Shown here: piece by piece, positions 9,151 to 17,025 of the stretch | Position numbering within the stretch: position 1 is the stretch's first letter | Layout of the letters: every line of letters begins with the position of its first letter | Assembly (NCBI GenBank): GCA_030430625.1 | Contig: JAUIKL010000008.1 | Span: 1 to 50,305 of the forward strand | DNA: 50,305 bases | DNA from: Gemmatimonadota bacterium | GTDB lineage: Bacteria; Gemmatimonadota; Gemmatimonadetes; Longimicrobiales; Gaopeijiaceae | Direction of reading: 5' to 3' | Notes under the pieces: model-generated | The model's input: only the letters and a program-made list of their open reading frames with translations | Database searches by the model: none | Told to the model about the DNA's origin: nothing | Translations under genes and position numbers: made by a program

Positions 9151-10293
9151 ATGTCGTCGTCCCGTACCGTATCCGCGTTCGCGGCAGCTCTCCTCGTGGC
9201 GGCGTGCACCTCGTCGGCACCGCAGACTCCGCTACCGGACGGAAACCCGATCACCGGTGAGGGCCTTCCGAACCCGGCTCCCACCGTCGTTCGGAACTGG
9301 GGCACACTACCGGAAGGTCGGGAGTGGGGCTCGACCGCCGGGATCGACATCGATCCGATCGACGGGCACATCTGGGCGTACGAACGGTGTGGGGCGGGTT
9401 CGTTCGGCGCCGGCGCACCGGTTACCTGTGAGACCAACCCGGTCGACCCGATCTTCAAGTTCGACCGGAACACGGGTGAGATCCTCGCCAACTTCGGCGG
9501 CGGCCTCATGGTCACGCCCCACGGCATCCACGTCGACGCCGACGGCAACGTCTGGGTGACCGACTTCGCAGGGAATGCGGAAGGCACACTCGGGCACCAG
9601 GTCTTCAAGTTCAGCCCTTCGGGCGAAGTGCTCCTCACCCTGGGCGTTCCCGGGCAACCCGGCACGGAACCCGGCCAGTTCAATCAGCCGAACGACGTCG
9701 TGACCGGACCCGACGGAAGCATCTACGTCTCCGACGGACACAGTGGTCAGGGCATGACCTCGAATGCCGCGATGCAGCAGGGTCGTGACGCCGGAATGAC
9801 GGCTCGGATCATCAAGTTCTCACCGGAGGGCGAGTACCTGATGGAGTGGGGTGAGATCGGTGTGGAGCACGGCCAGTTCAGGACCCCTCACGCTCTCGCG
9901 TTCGACTCCCAGGGCCGGCTCTTCGTAGCGGATCGCGGGAACCACCGGATCGAAATCTTCGATCAAGACGGCAACTACCTCGACTCTCGCTACATCTACG
10001 GGCGCATAAGCGGCATCCACATCACGCCGGACGACATGTTGTACGCCATCGATTCGGAGTCGTCTCCGACGAACCACCCGAACTGGCGCAACGGCGTCCG
10101 GATCGGGCCCGTCGACGAAGACCGCGTGGTCGGCTTCATCCCGCCCTTCGAACGCGAAAGCCGCCTGTATCAGGGAACGGCAGGGGAAGGTGTCGTAGTC
10201 GACGAGGACGGAAACGTGTACGCGGCCGAGGGACCGAACTCGATCGCGCAGGCCGGCGGGGCCTTCACGAAGTACGTGGTTGGCGGCCGCTGA
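9151..10293 (+). CDS. NHL-repeat / six-bladed beta-propeller lipoprotein
   Basis: 380 residues from the ATG at 9151. The frame is open upstream, but this start gives a lipoprotein signal with lipobox LVAAC (Cys near residue 18). The mature protein has repeated propeller blades of NHL type: HGIHVDADGNVWVTD, NQPNDVVTGPDGSIYVSDG, RTPHALAFDSQGRLFVADRGN and GVVVDEDGNVYAAEG. Sequences like this are often annotated as peptidylglycine alpha-hydroxylating-lyase-like, but propeller similarity alone does not establish an enzyme. It lies 119 nt after the OmpA gene, so separate transcription is possible. It is likely tethered in the envelope; its role is unknown. Confidence 0.75.
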   Translation: MSSSRTVSAFAAALLVAACTSSAPQTPLPDGNPITGEGLPNPAPTVVRNWGTLPEGREWGSTAGIDIDPIDGHIWAYERCGAGSFGAGAPVTCETNPVDPIFKFDRNTGEILANFGGGLMVTPHGIHVDADGNVWVTDFAGNAEGTLGHQVFKFSPSGEVLLTLGVPGQPGTEPGQFNQPNDVVTGPDGSIYVSDGHSGQGMTSNAAMQQGRDAGMTARIIKFSPEGEYLMEWGEIGVEHGQFRTPHALAFDSQGRLFVADRGNHRIEIFDQDGNYLDSRYIYGRISGIHITPDDMLYAIDSESSPTNHPNWRNGVRIGPVDEDRVVGFIPPFERESRLYQGTAGEGVVVDEDGNVYAAEGPNSIAQAGGAFTKYVVGGR

Positions 10294-10801
10294 CCGACCG
10301 ACGAGGCCCGATCTGCCGCGAAGTGTGTTCCGCTGCCAGGTCTGAGGAGCCGGGGCGTCCGGCGTAGGGCGTGCGGAGGGTCGTCCCCCCTGCCCCCAAA
10401 AAGAAGCGGCGGCTGACTTCCGCGAGGAAGACAGCCGCCGTCATGCACCGGAGTTCCCCCCAGAACACAGCGATCGACTCGCTGCTGGATCCGGCACATC
10501 GAAAAACTAGATGTTTCAACTATCAAATACAAGCGTTTTGTGACTGTCGCGCCGATCATGGCGGCGGGCAACGCGTTCCGGGGCTAGGAACACCTTTCTG
10601 ACCCACTCGAACCACGATGCCAGGCCAGGCCGCGGCCGAACGCCGTAAGGGACCACCCACCAGCACCTTACAGGTTCGCCTCACAAATGGCACATCCGTG
10701 CCTGACTCTTGCACGAGGTAGGGGCCGAACCGGTTCGAGTGAGCCGGTCGGAGCCAGATGGACGGCTCTCGAAGACAACACGACGCCCCCCCGCTACAGC
10801 C
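10294..10801. other. 508-nt non-coding region upstream of the minor pilin operon
   Basis: No convincing protein-coding frame is seen. The region holds a strong hairpin at 10407-10440 (see separate entry) and an unusually AT-rich island at about 10500-10546 (AAAAACTAGATGTTTCAACT and following), likely a promoter zone. A GC-rich stretch precedes the first pilin gene. The pilin promoter should lie here, but I could not pick a confident -35/-10 pair. Confidence 0.5.
10398..10440 (-). terminator. Strong GNRA-loop hairpin with T-tract on the minus strand
   Basis: The arms CGGCGGCTG-A-CTTCC (10407-10421) and GGAAG-A-CAGCCGCCG (10426-10440) pair perfectly except for one A-A mismatch around a GCGA loop. 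Read on the plus strand an A-run precedes the stem (10398-10402) and no T-run follows. Read on the minus strand the stem is followed by CTTCTTTTTGGG, the signature of an intrinsic terminator. No protein gene on the minus strand runs into it. It may end a short minus-strand RNA starting in the AT-rich island near 10500, or serve loosely as a bidirectional end for the propeller gene. Confidence 0.55.
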
Positions 10802-11371
10802 ATGGTTCAGAACCGAAACGGGATCACGATCATCGAACTCATCCTCGTGATGAGCTTGATCGGAATCGTGACCAGCATCGCGGCCCCCGCCATGAGGGCG
10901 GAACGCTTCCAGATGGACAGCAGCGTTCTCCTTCTCGCCAGCACCCTGACCGCACAGCAACGCAACGCGGTCATGCGCCAGCACAACATCGTGCTCGCCT
11001 TCGACACGGCGGCGGGAGGCATTCGGGTCCACTACGACCTGGACAACGACAACACCATCGACTCCGGGGAGAACACGAAGCTCGTCGAGCTCGACGATGC
11101 CTCGGCGTTCGGACGGGGTTCCACCCCGGCTCGCCCTATGAGCTCCGCGGCCATCTCACTCACTGGAACGCAGGACGGGATGCCCGCCCTCACCTTCCGC
11201 CGGAACGGCAGTTCCAGTGAGGAAGCCATCATCTACCTGACGTCGCAGCGATCCGCGGTCGGTGGCGGCTCGCTGTACGCCGACGACGGCCGGGCCATCG
11301 AGATCGAGCGTGCCACGGCCCGAGTCCGCTGCTACTCCCACCAGTCGGGAGATTGGAGCCAATCATGCTGA
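10802..11371 (+). CDS. Type IV pilus minor pilin, FimT/GspH-like
   Basis: 189 residues from the ATG at 10802. This start puts the prepilin peptidase site eight residues in: MVQNRNG then ITIIELILVMSLIGIVTS, with Gly at -1 and Glu at +5. No clear ribosome site is visible. A hydrophobic alpha-helix is followed by a variable globular domain with paired Cys near the end (RVRCYSHQSGDWSQSC). Order and sizes match fimT-pilV-pilW-pilX minor pilin clusters, which prime pilus assembly or form a pseudopilus tip. The next gene starts inside its last codons. FimT-like minor pilins of some competent bacteria bind DNA; that is possible but not shown here. Confidence 0.8.
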   Translation: MVQNRNGITIIELILVMSLIGIVTSIAAPAMRAERFQMDSSVLLLASTLTAQQRNAVMRQHNIVLAFDTAAGGIRVHYDLDNDNTIDSGENTKLVELDDASAFGRGSTPARPMSSAAISLTGTQDGMPALTFRRNGSSSEEAIIYLTSQRSAVGGGSLYADDGRAIEIERATARVRCYSHQSGDWSQSC

Positions 11372-11763
11372 CCCCAGCGAAGCGTGAGGGATTCACCCTC
11401 GTCGAAGTCACCATTTCGATCCTGATTCTGAGCGTCGCCCTTCTCGGCCTGGCCACGACGACGACCCGGATGATCGCCCCGGTCGCGGACCTCGAGGCCG
11501 AGTTCGTGGCGCTGCAGTCCGCCGAAGACAAGCTGGCCGAGATCACCCTCGACCCGCGTTTCGCGGGGCTGGACACGCTCTACGGCGGGACGGACACGGC
11601 TGTCGTCGGACTGCCGGGCGCACAGCGAGTCACCTCGTTCTCCCGCACCACGGCGAGTGGTACGGGCGGCAAGGTCATCGACTACTGGACGGTGACCGTG
11701 GTGATCCGCGGTGGTCGACTCGTGGAACCGGTTTCCCGTAAGCTCATCGTGGGGTCCTCATGA
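11365..11763 (+). CDS. pilV: Type IV pilus minor pilin, PilV/GspI-like
   Basis: 132 residues. The ATG at 11365 is preferred over a TTG at 11353 because GGAG lies 6 nt upstream of it. The prepilin signal is MLTPAKREG then FTLVEVTISILILSVALLGL, with Glu at +5. The short globular part (FVALQSAEDKLAEITLDPRF) is typical of PilV/GspI, including the QSAEDKLAEI helix. It overlaps the upstream gene by 7 nt and the downstream gene by 4 nt, so all are one translational unit. Confidence 0.8.
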   Translation: MLTPAKREGFTLVEVTISILILSVALLGLATTTTRMIAPVADLEAEFVALQSAEDKLAEITLDPRFAGLDTLYGGTDTAVVGLPGAQRVTSFSRTTASGTGGKVIDYWTVTVVIRGGRLVEPVSRKLIVGSS

Positions 11764-12929
11764 CGACGAACCCGATTCGCCGCCGCGGCGGTTTCACCCT
11801 GGTGGAGCTGATCGTCGCCATCTCGATCTACGGTATCATCCTCACGATCGGGGTCGGCTTCGTCGCCAGCCAGAACACGGTCTTCCGGCGCGGCCTCGAC
11901 CAGATGGCGGCCCTGCAGAACATGCGGTACGCCTTCTCGACCCTCGAGATGGACCTCCCCAGCCTGGGGACGAATGTACCGACCATCCAGCCGTCGCTCA
12001 TCTACGCTGACAACGACGTGATCGCCTTCACCGGTGACTACGCCTCGAACATCGCGAACGACGTCTTCGCATCGTACATCGACCTGGGCGCTCCGAACGG
12101 CCAGGTCACCGTGCCCTCTCCGTCGATCACGATTCCGAACAGCGCCGTGACCTGGCCCGATACCCTGTACCTGAGTAGCGCGGGTACGAGAAGTCCGGCC
12201 GAGCTTCTCGTGTTCTGGTTCGCCGCCGACACGACAACGGCCCGCAACGACGACTATGTACTCTTCCGGCAGGTCAACGACGGAAGCCCGGAAGCCGTGG
12301 CGCGCAACCTGATGAAGAACGGATCGGAGCCGTTCTTCTCCTACCTGAGGCGCATCGACTTCTCCAGTGCTCCTTCGGCGGTCGCGGCGATCCCGGACAG
12401 CACCCTGCCGATCCACCACAGTTCTACCTTCCACCGGGTGCCCGCCGACACGGCACACTCGGCGCTCGCCGACTCGATTCGAGCGGTCAAAGTGTCCTTC
12501 CAGAGCTCGAACGGGCTCTCCGGGCGCCACGAGCGGGTGGTCGCTGCCACACGCACGATCGCGATGCCCAATGCCGGCTTCAGCCTTCTTCAGACGTGTG
12601 GTGACGAGCCGATCCTCGGCGATACCCTGGGCGCCCAGCTGGTGACCCTCCCGAGCGGTACGCTGGCCTCGCGCCTCACCTGGAACGCGGCCGTCGACGA
12701 AACCGCCGGCGAGCTCGACGTGGCCCGGTACGTCCTGTATCGGCAGTCCACCCCCATCACGGCCGACTGGGGCGACCCGTATCGCAGCATTCCAGCGGGC
12801 CTTGCCAACTACCAGTACGACGATCCTGCCATCACATCCGGCGAGACCTACGTCTACGCCATCGCCGCGCAGGACTGTACCCCGATGCTCTCCACGTTGG
12901 AACTCTCGCCGGCCGTGATCGTGCCGTAG
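11760..12929 (+). CDS. pilW: Type IV pilus minor pilin, PilW/GspJ-like
   Basis: 389 residues. The prepilin leader MTTNPIRRRGG is followed by FTLVELIVAISIYGIILTIG, Glu at +5. The large C-terminal part is exported; the last ~100 residues (RLTWNAAVDETAGELDVARYVLYRQ) look like a fibronectin type III-like module, unusual for PilW/GspJ and suggestive of surface contact. The start overlaps the upstream stop by 4 nt (ATGA). The PilW/GspJ assignment rests on position, size and leader. Confidence 0.75.
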   Translation: MTTNPIRRRGGFTLVELIVAISIYGIILTIGVGFVASQNTVFRRGLDQMAALQNMRYAFSTLEMDLPSLGTNVPTIQPSLIYADNDVIAFTGDYASNIANDVFASYIDLGAPNGQVTVPSPSITIPNSAVTWPDTLYLSSAGTRSPAELLVFWFAADTTTARNDDYVLFRQVNDGSPEAVARNLMKNGSEPFFSYLRRIDFSSAPSAVAAIPDSTLPIHHSSTFHRVPADTAHSALADSIRAVKVSFQSSNGLSGRHERVVAATRTIAMPNAGFSLLQTCGDEPILGDTLGAQLVTLPSGTLASRLTWNAAVDETAGELDVARYVLYRQSTPITADWGDPYRSIPAGLANYQYDDPAITSGETYVYAIAAQDCTPMLSTLELSPAVIVP

Positions 12930-12952
12930 CCGGACTCAGGAGACGAACCCCC

Positions 12953-14707
12953 ATGAACGCACAAATCCGCAACCGGCCGTCTGCCCGCCTCCGCGGCTCG
13001 GACGAGCGCGGCTTCGCCCTGATCATGACGGTTCTGGCCGTCCTGATCGTCGGATCCCTGGCAGCCGCAGCCACGATCCTCGGATCGAACCATCTGCTGG
13101 TGAACAACTACTACGAGCGTCAGTCGGAGCTCGAGACGGCGGCCGACGCCGGCCTCGACCTCGGTCGGGCCATGCTCAACGGTGTCGATTCGCTCTATCC
13201 CGACTCGGGGTACACCGTCCTCGAGGCCGGCGCCCCGATCACGGATGCCGCCGGTGACACCATCCCCGGCGCGCAGCGCTGGCTCTACGCCGGCCCATCC
13301 GGCGTGACGAGTGGGCAGTACGGTGTCTTCGGTTCGATCATCTCCGTCGTCGGAGATGCGGGAGGCGCCCGGGTGATCCGCCGTTCCCAGATCTTCCAGG
13401 AAAGCTTCGCCAAGTACGCGTACTTCACCGACATCGAGCCCGCCACGATCTCCTTCGGTGGTGGGGACCAGATCTTCGGACCGGTACACAGCAACTCGCA
13501 GATCAAGATCTACTCGTCCGGAGCGACCTTCCACGGACCGGTCCGGACGGCCTCGAACGTCCCCACCCCGTGGAACGGGACGTTCCACCAGGGCTACACC
13601 GAGTACGTCTCACCCATCCCGATGCCGGCTACGGCGGAGTTGGCCAAGCTTCAGGTCCAGGCGGCCATCGGAAACACGGCGTTCGTCGGCAACTCGAACG
13701 GTGGCTCCGGTGAGGCCACGACCCGCATCGAGTTCATCGCCATCGACCTCAACGGAGACGGGGACCGAAACGACGACAACGAGGGCTTCATCCGTGTCTA
13801 CCAGTCCAACGACGCCGACTGGGTCACGGCCACAGGGAACGAGGAGTACTCGGACCAGTGCGGAGACTACCATAGTGGTGTCTTCATGAGCACCAAGGAT
13901 CACGGGACCTCCGGCCACAACCGCCAGTACGCACTGAAGAGTTCGACGAGCCGCTGCTACCTCGGCGGTCACGACTCGATCGCCGGTGGCTTCAGAGCCA
14001 CAACCGATGGCTACGGCCAGTGGCTCGCCTACCCTGGCACGGTGAGTTCGCTCGTGACCGCCACGGGGCGTGCCGACGCCAACTACCTCTTCCCGATCAG
14101 CCGTGCGTTGAACCCCAACTTCAAGGGTGTCATTCACGTGACGGGGAAGGTCGTCGTGAGCGGCGAGCTCCGCGGCCGAGTGACCGTGGCGGCCACCGAC
14201 GACATCATCTTCGGGGACGACCTGACGTACGTTACCGACCCGGGCGCCGGGACATGTGTGGACATCGCGGGCTACTTTGCCGGTGACGACGTGATCGTGG
14301 CGGACAACGACATCAACGCCCCCGCGTGGGTCGGTGGATCCGGTCCTGACAACCACTACACCCTCGACGACACCTCCGACGAGTTCATTCACGGGACGGT
14401 GCTCGCGCTATCGAACTTCACGGTGCAGAACTACAGCACCGGCTCGACGAACGACGAGAGCTGCGAGGGCAACACCTGGGGTCGCGGCTGCTTGTATCTC
14501 ACGGGCGGCATCATCCAGAACGCGCGTGGCGCGGTCGGAACCGGGGCAGGCACCGGATACGTGAAGCGGTACTCGTACGACCAGTGCGGAGCTACGCAGC
14601 CGCCCCCGTACTTCCCGACGACGGGCGTGTTCGCCAAGGGTCAGTACTACCAGGTGGACCCCGCGGGCTTCAACATCTCCGACTACTTCGACCTGATCAC
14701 CCCGTAG
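12953..14707 (+). CDS. PilX/GspK-like minor pilin with large exported domain (DUF4900-like)
   Basis: 584 residues from the ATG at 12953, with AGGAGA about 9 nt upstream. The leader ends SDERG and mature residues start FALIMTVLAVLIVGSLAAA. Position +5 is Met, not Glu, as in GspK/PilX tip pilins. The long ectodomain includes GDQIFGPVHSNSQIKIYSSG, typical of DUF4900/PilX_N-type proteins that carry a parallel beta-helix-like region, and ends YDQCGATQPPPYFPTTG and YFDLITP. Several Cys could form disulfides. It is the last gene of the pilin set and is followed by a hairpin terminator. It is a likely tip adhesin; that function is inferred. Confidence 0.75.
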   Translation: MNAQIRNRPSARLRGSDERGFALIMTVLAVLIVGSLAAAATILGSNHLLVNNYYERQSELETAADAGLDLGRAMLNGVDSLYPDSGYTVLEAGAPITDAAGDTIPGAQRWLYAGPSGVTSGQYGVFGSIISVVGDAGGARVIRRSQIFQESFAKYAYFTDIEPATISFGGGDQIFGPVHSNSQIKIYSSGATFHGPVRTASNVPTPWNGTFHQGYTEYVSPIPMPATAELAKLQVQAAIGNTAFVGNSNGGSGEATTRIEFIAIDLNGDGDRNDDNEGFIRVYQSNDADWVTATGNEEYSDQCGDYHSGVFMSTKDHGTSGHNRQYALKSSTSRCYLGGHDSIAGGFRATTDGYGQWLAYPGTVSSLVTATGRADANYLFPISRALNPNFKGVIHVTGKVVVSGELRGRVTVAATDDIIFGDDLTYVTDPGAGTCVDIAGYFAGDDVIVADNDINAPAWVGGSGPDNHYTLDDTSDEFIHGTVLALSNFTVQNYSTGSTNDESCEGNTWGRGCLYLTGGIIQNARGAVGTGAGTGYVKRYSYDQCGATQPPPYFPTTGVFAKGQYYQVDPAGFNISDYFDLITP

Positions 14708-14731
14708 CGCCCGTCACACGGGCGGCGGACG

Positions 14732-14793
14732 GTTCGTTGTTCGATCGATAGTGGCTCCCGGGCATCCCCCGGGAGCCACTTTGGACAACGAAC
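14732..14793 (+). terminator. Long nested hairpin after the pilin operon
   Basis: A perfect 13-bp stem AGTGGCTCCCGGG (14750-14762) / CCCGGGAGCCACT (14768-14780) with loop CATCC sits inside a second 9-bp pairing GTTCGTTGT (14732-14740) / ACAACGAAC (14785-14793). There is no T-tract. It lies 25 nt after the pilin stop and ends 17 nt before the serpin start, so it both closes the pilin operon and would form part of any serpin 5' UTR. Confidence 0.6.
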
Positions 14794-14810
14794 GGACGGA
14801 GGCGCAGGGC

Positions 14811-16079
14811 GTGAAGACAAGAACGATCCTTTCGGGCGTGGCGCTGGCCACCGTCCTGTCGGCAGGGTGTGGCGAGGACCTCCTGGGTCCCGGCGAGTTG
14901 ATCGATGAACTCCCGCGGGAACTGACCGTCCTCGAGACGCAACTGATCGAGCGCTCGAACGCCTTCGGTCTCGAGCTCCTGGCAGAGGTCGTCGCCGACG
15001 ACGACCGGGCCAACGTGGTTCTCTCGCCTCTCAGTGCCTCGATGGCGCTCGGCATGACGCTCAACGGAGCCGAGGGGACGACCTTCGAGGCCATGCGCTC
15101 CACGCTCGGTTTCGCCGACATGACGCAGGCCGAGATCAACGAGGCGTACAGCAGCCTGATCACCCTGCTCACCGAGCTGGATCCCGTCGTCCGCTTCGAC
15201 ATCGCGAACGCGATCTGGGCCAATGACGACGTGCAGATCGACGACGACTTCCTCGAGGCCGTCCGCGATGCGTTCGACGCCCAGACGGAGTCGCGTGACT
15301 TCTCGGCGCCCGGCACCCTGGAGGACATCAACCAATGGGTGAGCGATCAGACGGATGGAGAGATCGACTCGATCCTCGACGCCCTCGACCCGGCGCTCGT
15401 CATGCTCCTCGTCAACGCGATCTACTTCGACGGATCATGGACACACCAGTTCGACCCGGCCGACACGCGGGATGCGAGCTTCACCACCGAGGACGGGAGC
15501 ACGGTCACGGTGGAGATGATGTCGATCGCAAACACCGAGTTCCCGCTCGGCGGCGGCATCGACTACGCCGCGGCGGAACTCCCCTACGGAGGCGAGGCCT
15601 TTTCGATGCTCGTCGCCGTGCCGAACGACGATCCCCGTGACTTCGCAGCCTCACTCGACGAGGCCAAGTGGAACGAGATCGTCGGGTCGCTGTCGCCGAT
15701 CGAAGTCGACGCACTGTCGATCCCGAAGTTCGAGCTGTCGTACGACGCTTATCTGAACGATGCGCTTCGCGCGATGGGGATGGACATCGCCTTCCAGCCG
15801 GGGGCCGACTTCTCCGGGCTCAGCCCCATCGGCAACCAGCTGTGTATCGACTTCGTTCGACAGAAGACGTTCATCGAGGTGGACGAACGCGGAACCCGAG
15901 CGGCCGCGGTAACGGGGGTCGGGATCGGGCCGACGTCCTTCCTCGGGCTCATCGTCGACCGACCCTTCGTCTTCGCGATCCGGGAACGGCTCAGCGGTAC
16001 CATCGTCTTCACGGGTTTCGTAAGCGACCCCACCGCCGAGGACCCGGGTCCGGAGCCGTTCGAGAAGACGTGCGGGTAG
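14811..16079 (+). CDS. Serpin-family protease inhibitor, lipoprotein
   Basis: 422 residues. The GTG at 14811 is chosen: GGAGG lies 8 nt upstream and the result is a lipoprotein signal (lipobox LSAGC). Serpin features run through the chain: NVVLSPLSASMALGMTLNGA (helix B/D region), NAIYFDGSWTHQFDP (strand 3A), PKFELSYD and the C-terminal DRPFVFAIRE. The reactive-centre hinge reads DERGTRAAAVTG, with Gly at P15, Thr at P14 and Ala at P12-P10, the small-residue pattern needed for loop insertion, so it should be inhibitory. P13 is Arg rather than the usual Glu. By counting, the scissile bond falls near GPT-SF, which is approximate. Anchored in the envelope, it would guard against foreign or host serine or cysteine proteases (inference). 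Confidence 0.9.
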   Translation: MKTRTILSGVALATVLSAGCGEDLLGPGELIDELPRELTVLETQLIERSNAFGLELLAEVVADDDRANVVLSPLSASMALGMTLNGAEGTTFEAMRSTLGFADMTQAEINEAYSSLITLLTELDPVVRFDIANAIWANDDVQIDDDFLEAVRDAFDAQTESRDFSAPGTLEDINQWVSDQTDGEIDSILDALDPALVMLLVNAIYFDGSWTHQFDPADTRDASFTTEDGSTVTVEMMSIANTEFPLGGGIDYAAAELPYGGEAFSMLVAVPNDDPRDFAASLDEAKWNEIVGSLSPIEVDALSIPKFELSYDAYLNDALRAMGMDIAFQPGADFSGLSPIGNQLCIDFVRQKTFIEVDERGTRAAAVTGVGIGPTSFLGLIVDRPFVFAIRERLSGTIVFTGFVSDPTAEDPGPEPFEKTCG

Positions 16080-16080
16080 A

Positions 16081-17025
16081 CTACGAGCCCCCCGTCCGAA
16101 TCTCGTAGCGGCGCTCGGCGTACGCTCCGTCCTCGACCCACAGCCGCAAGGCGCGCTTTTCGATCACCGGCCGCACGAAACGCGAGAAGGTGTTCATGAA
16201 GGTGTGGAACTGCGGTCGGTCCGATGTCGCCAGCGTCGCCTCCACGACCGCCGAGTGCCCGGGGTCGATGGGGGTCGCGTGGGTCTCGACGACCGAACCC
16301 ACCCCTTCGCCCCGGATGATCGTCATGACGATCGACCGCGGGTCGGGGCAGTCGAACACGGCGTCGACCTCCATCCCGATACGTTTCGTGATCCGGTAGA
16401 CCACCCGAACGGTGATCGACTCCTCGTCCTTCTCGATCACGCGAAGGTCGGTGAACGAATGCGGGTGGAAGTGCGCTCCGTGCCACGGGTCGAGGCGGTT
16501 GGCCACGACGTCCCTGGGATCACACTTCGCCTCGAGACGCATCACCGCGTCGAAATACCGATCCGGGCGCGGCGGTACGATCGGGCGCTCGGTGACCTCC
16601 CCACCGGCGCTGGGCGGGCGCACCCAGAGGAGGACACCGTCGTCGAACGTCTCGAGTGGCTTCCACTTCCCCAGCCCTTCGACGCCGAGTTCCAGGCCGT
16701 GCCAGGGGCAGACGACACACCCGCCACGGACGAAGCCATCGGACATGCGTGCACCCATGTGCGGGCAGCTGTCCGGCGCGACCGCGATTCCGTCCCCGGT
16801 GCGCCAGACGACGTAGTCCCGACCATCGATCCGGTACCGACACGGACCGGTTCCGATGGCGCGAACTCCATCGACGACGAACCAACCCCCGGACGGTTTG
16901 GACAGCGCCCGATCCAGCGCCCTGTCGATCCAGGCCGGTTGGGCCTGCTTCCAGTCGGGGAGATCCGAGATCGACTCGGCCGGTGGCAGTCTGCGCCCGA
17001 TGTTCCAGTATTTCTGCGTCTCCAT
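16081..17025 (-). CDS. Rieske [2Fe-2S] oxygenase-like protein, last gene of the carotenoid operon
   Basis: 314 residues. The Rieske cluster ligands are C87-x-H89 and C106-x2-H109 (SCPHMGARM, then VVCPWHGLEL). A possible mononuclear iron site follows at N176/D179/H182/H185 (ANRLDPWHGAHFHPH). This resembles terminal oxygenase components of Rieske non-haem iron oxygenases and the Rieske proteins (DUF5914 type) that I recall beside crtU in actinobacteria. The start codon abuts the crtU stop (TAG-ATG). It is predicted to hydroxylate or desaturate a carotenoid ring or end group; the actual substrate cannot be read from sequence. The gene ends one base from the convergent serpin stop. Confidence 0.8.
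   Translation of the reverse strand: METQKYWNIGRRLPPAESISDLPDWKQAQPAWIDRALDRALSKPSGGWFVVDGVRAIGTGPCRYRIDGRDYVVWRTGDGIAVAPDSCPHMGARMSDGFVRGGCVVCPWHGLELGVEGLGKWKPLETFDDGVLLWVRPPSAGGEVTERPIVPPRPDRYFDAVMRLEAKCDPRDVVANRLDPWHGAHFHPHSFTDLRVIEKDEESITVRVVYRITKRIGMEVDAVFDCPDPRSIVMTIIRGEGVGSVVETHATPIDPGHSAVVEATLATSDRPQFHTFMNTFSRFVRPVIEKRALRLWVEDGAYAERRYEIRTGGS

Noticed and set aside
10684-10712. Sigma-54-like TGGCAC...TGCC upstream of the pilin operon
   Set aside because: The GG and GC are spaced one base short of the required 10, and the region has no other sigma-54 feature.
10802-14707. A defence or toxin system in the pilin region
   Set aside because: All four genes have prepilin leaders in order, and no nuclease, helicase or toxin motif is present.
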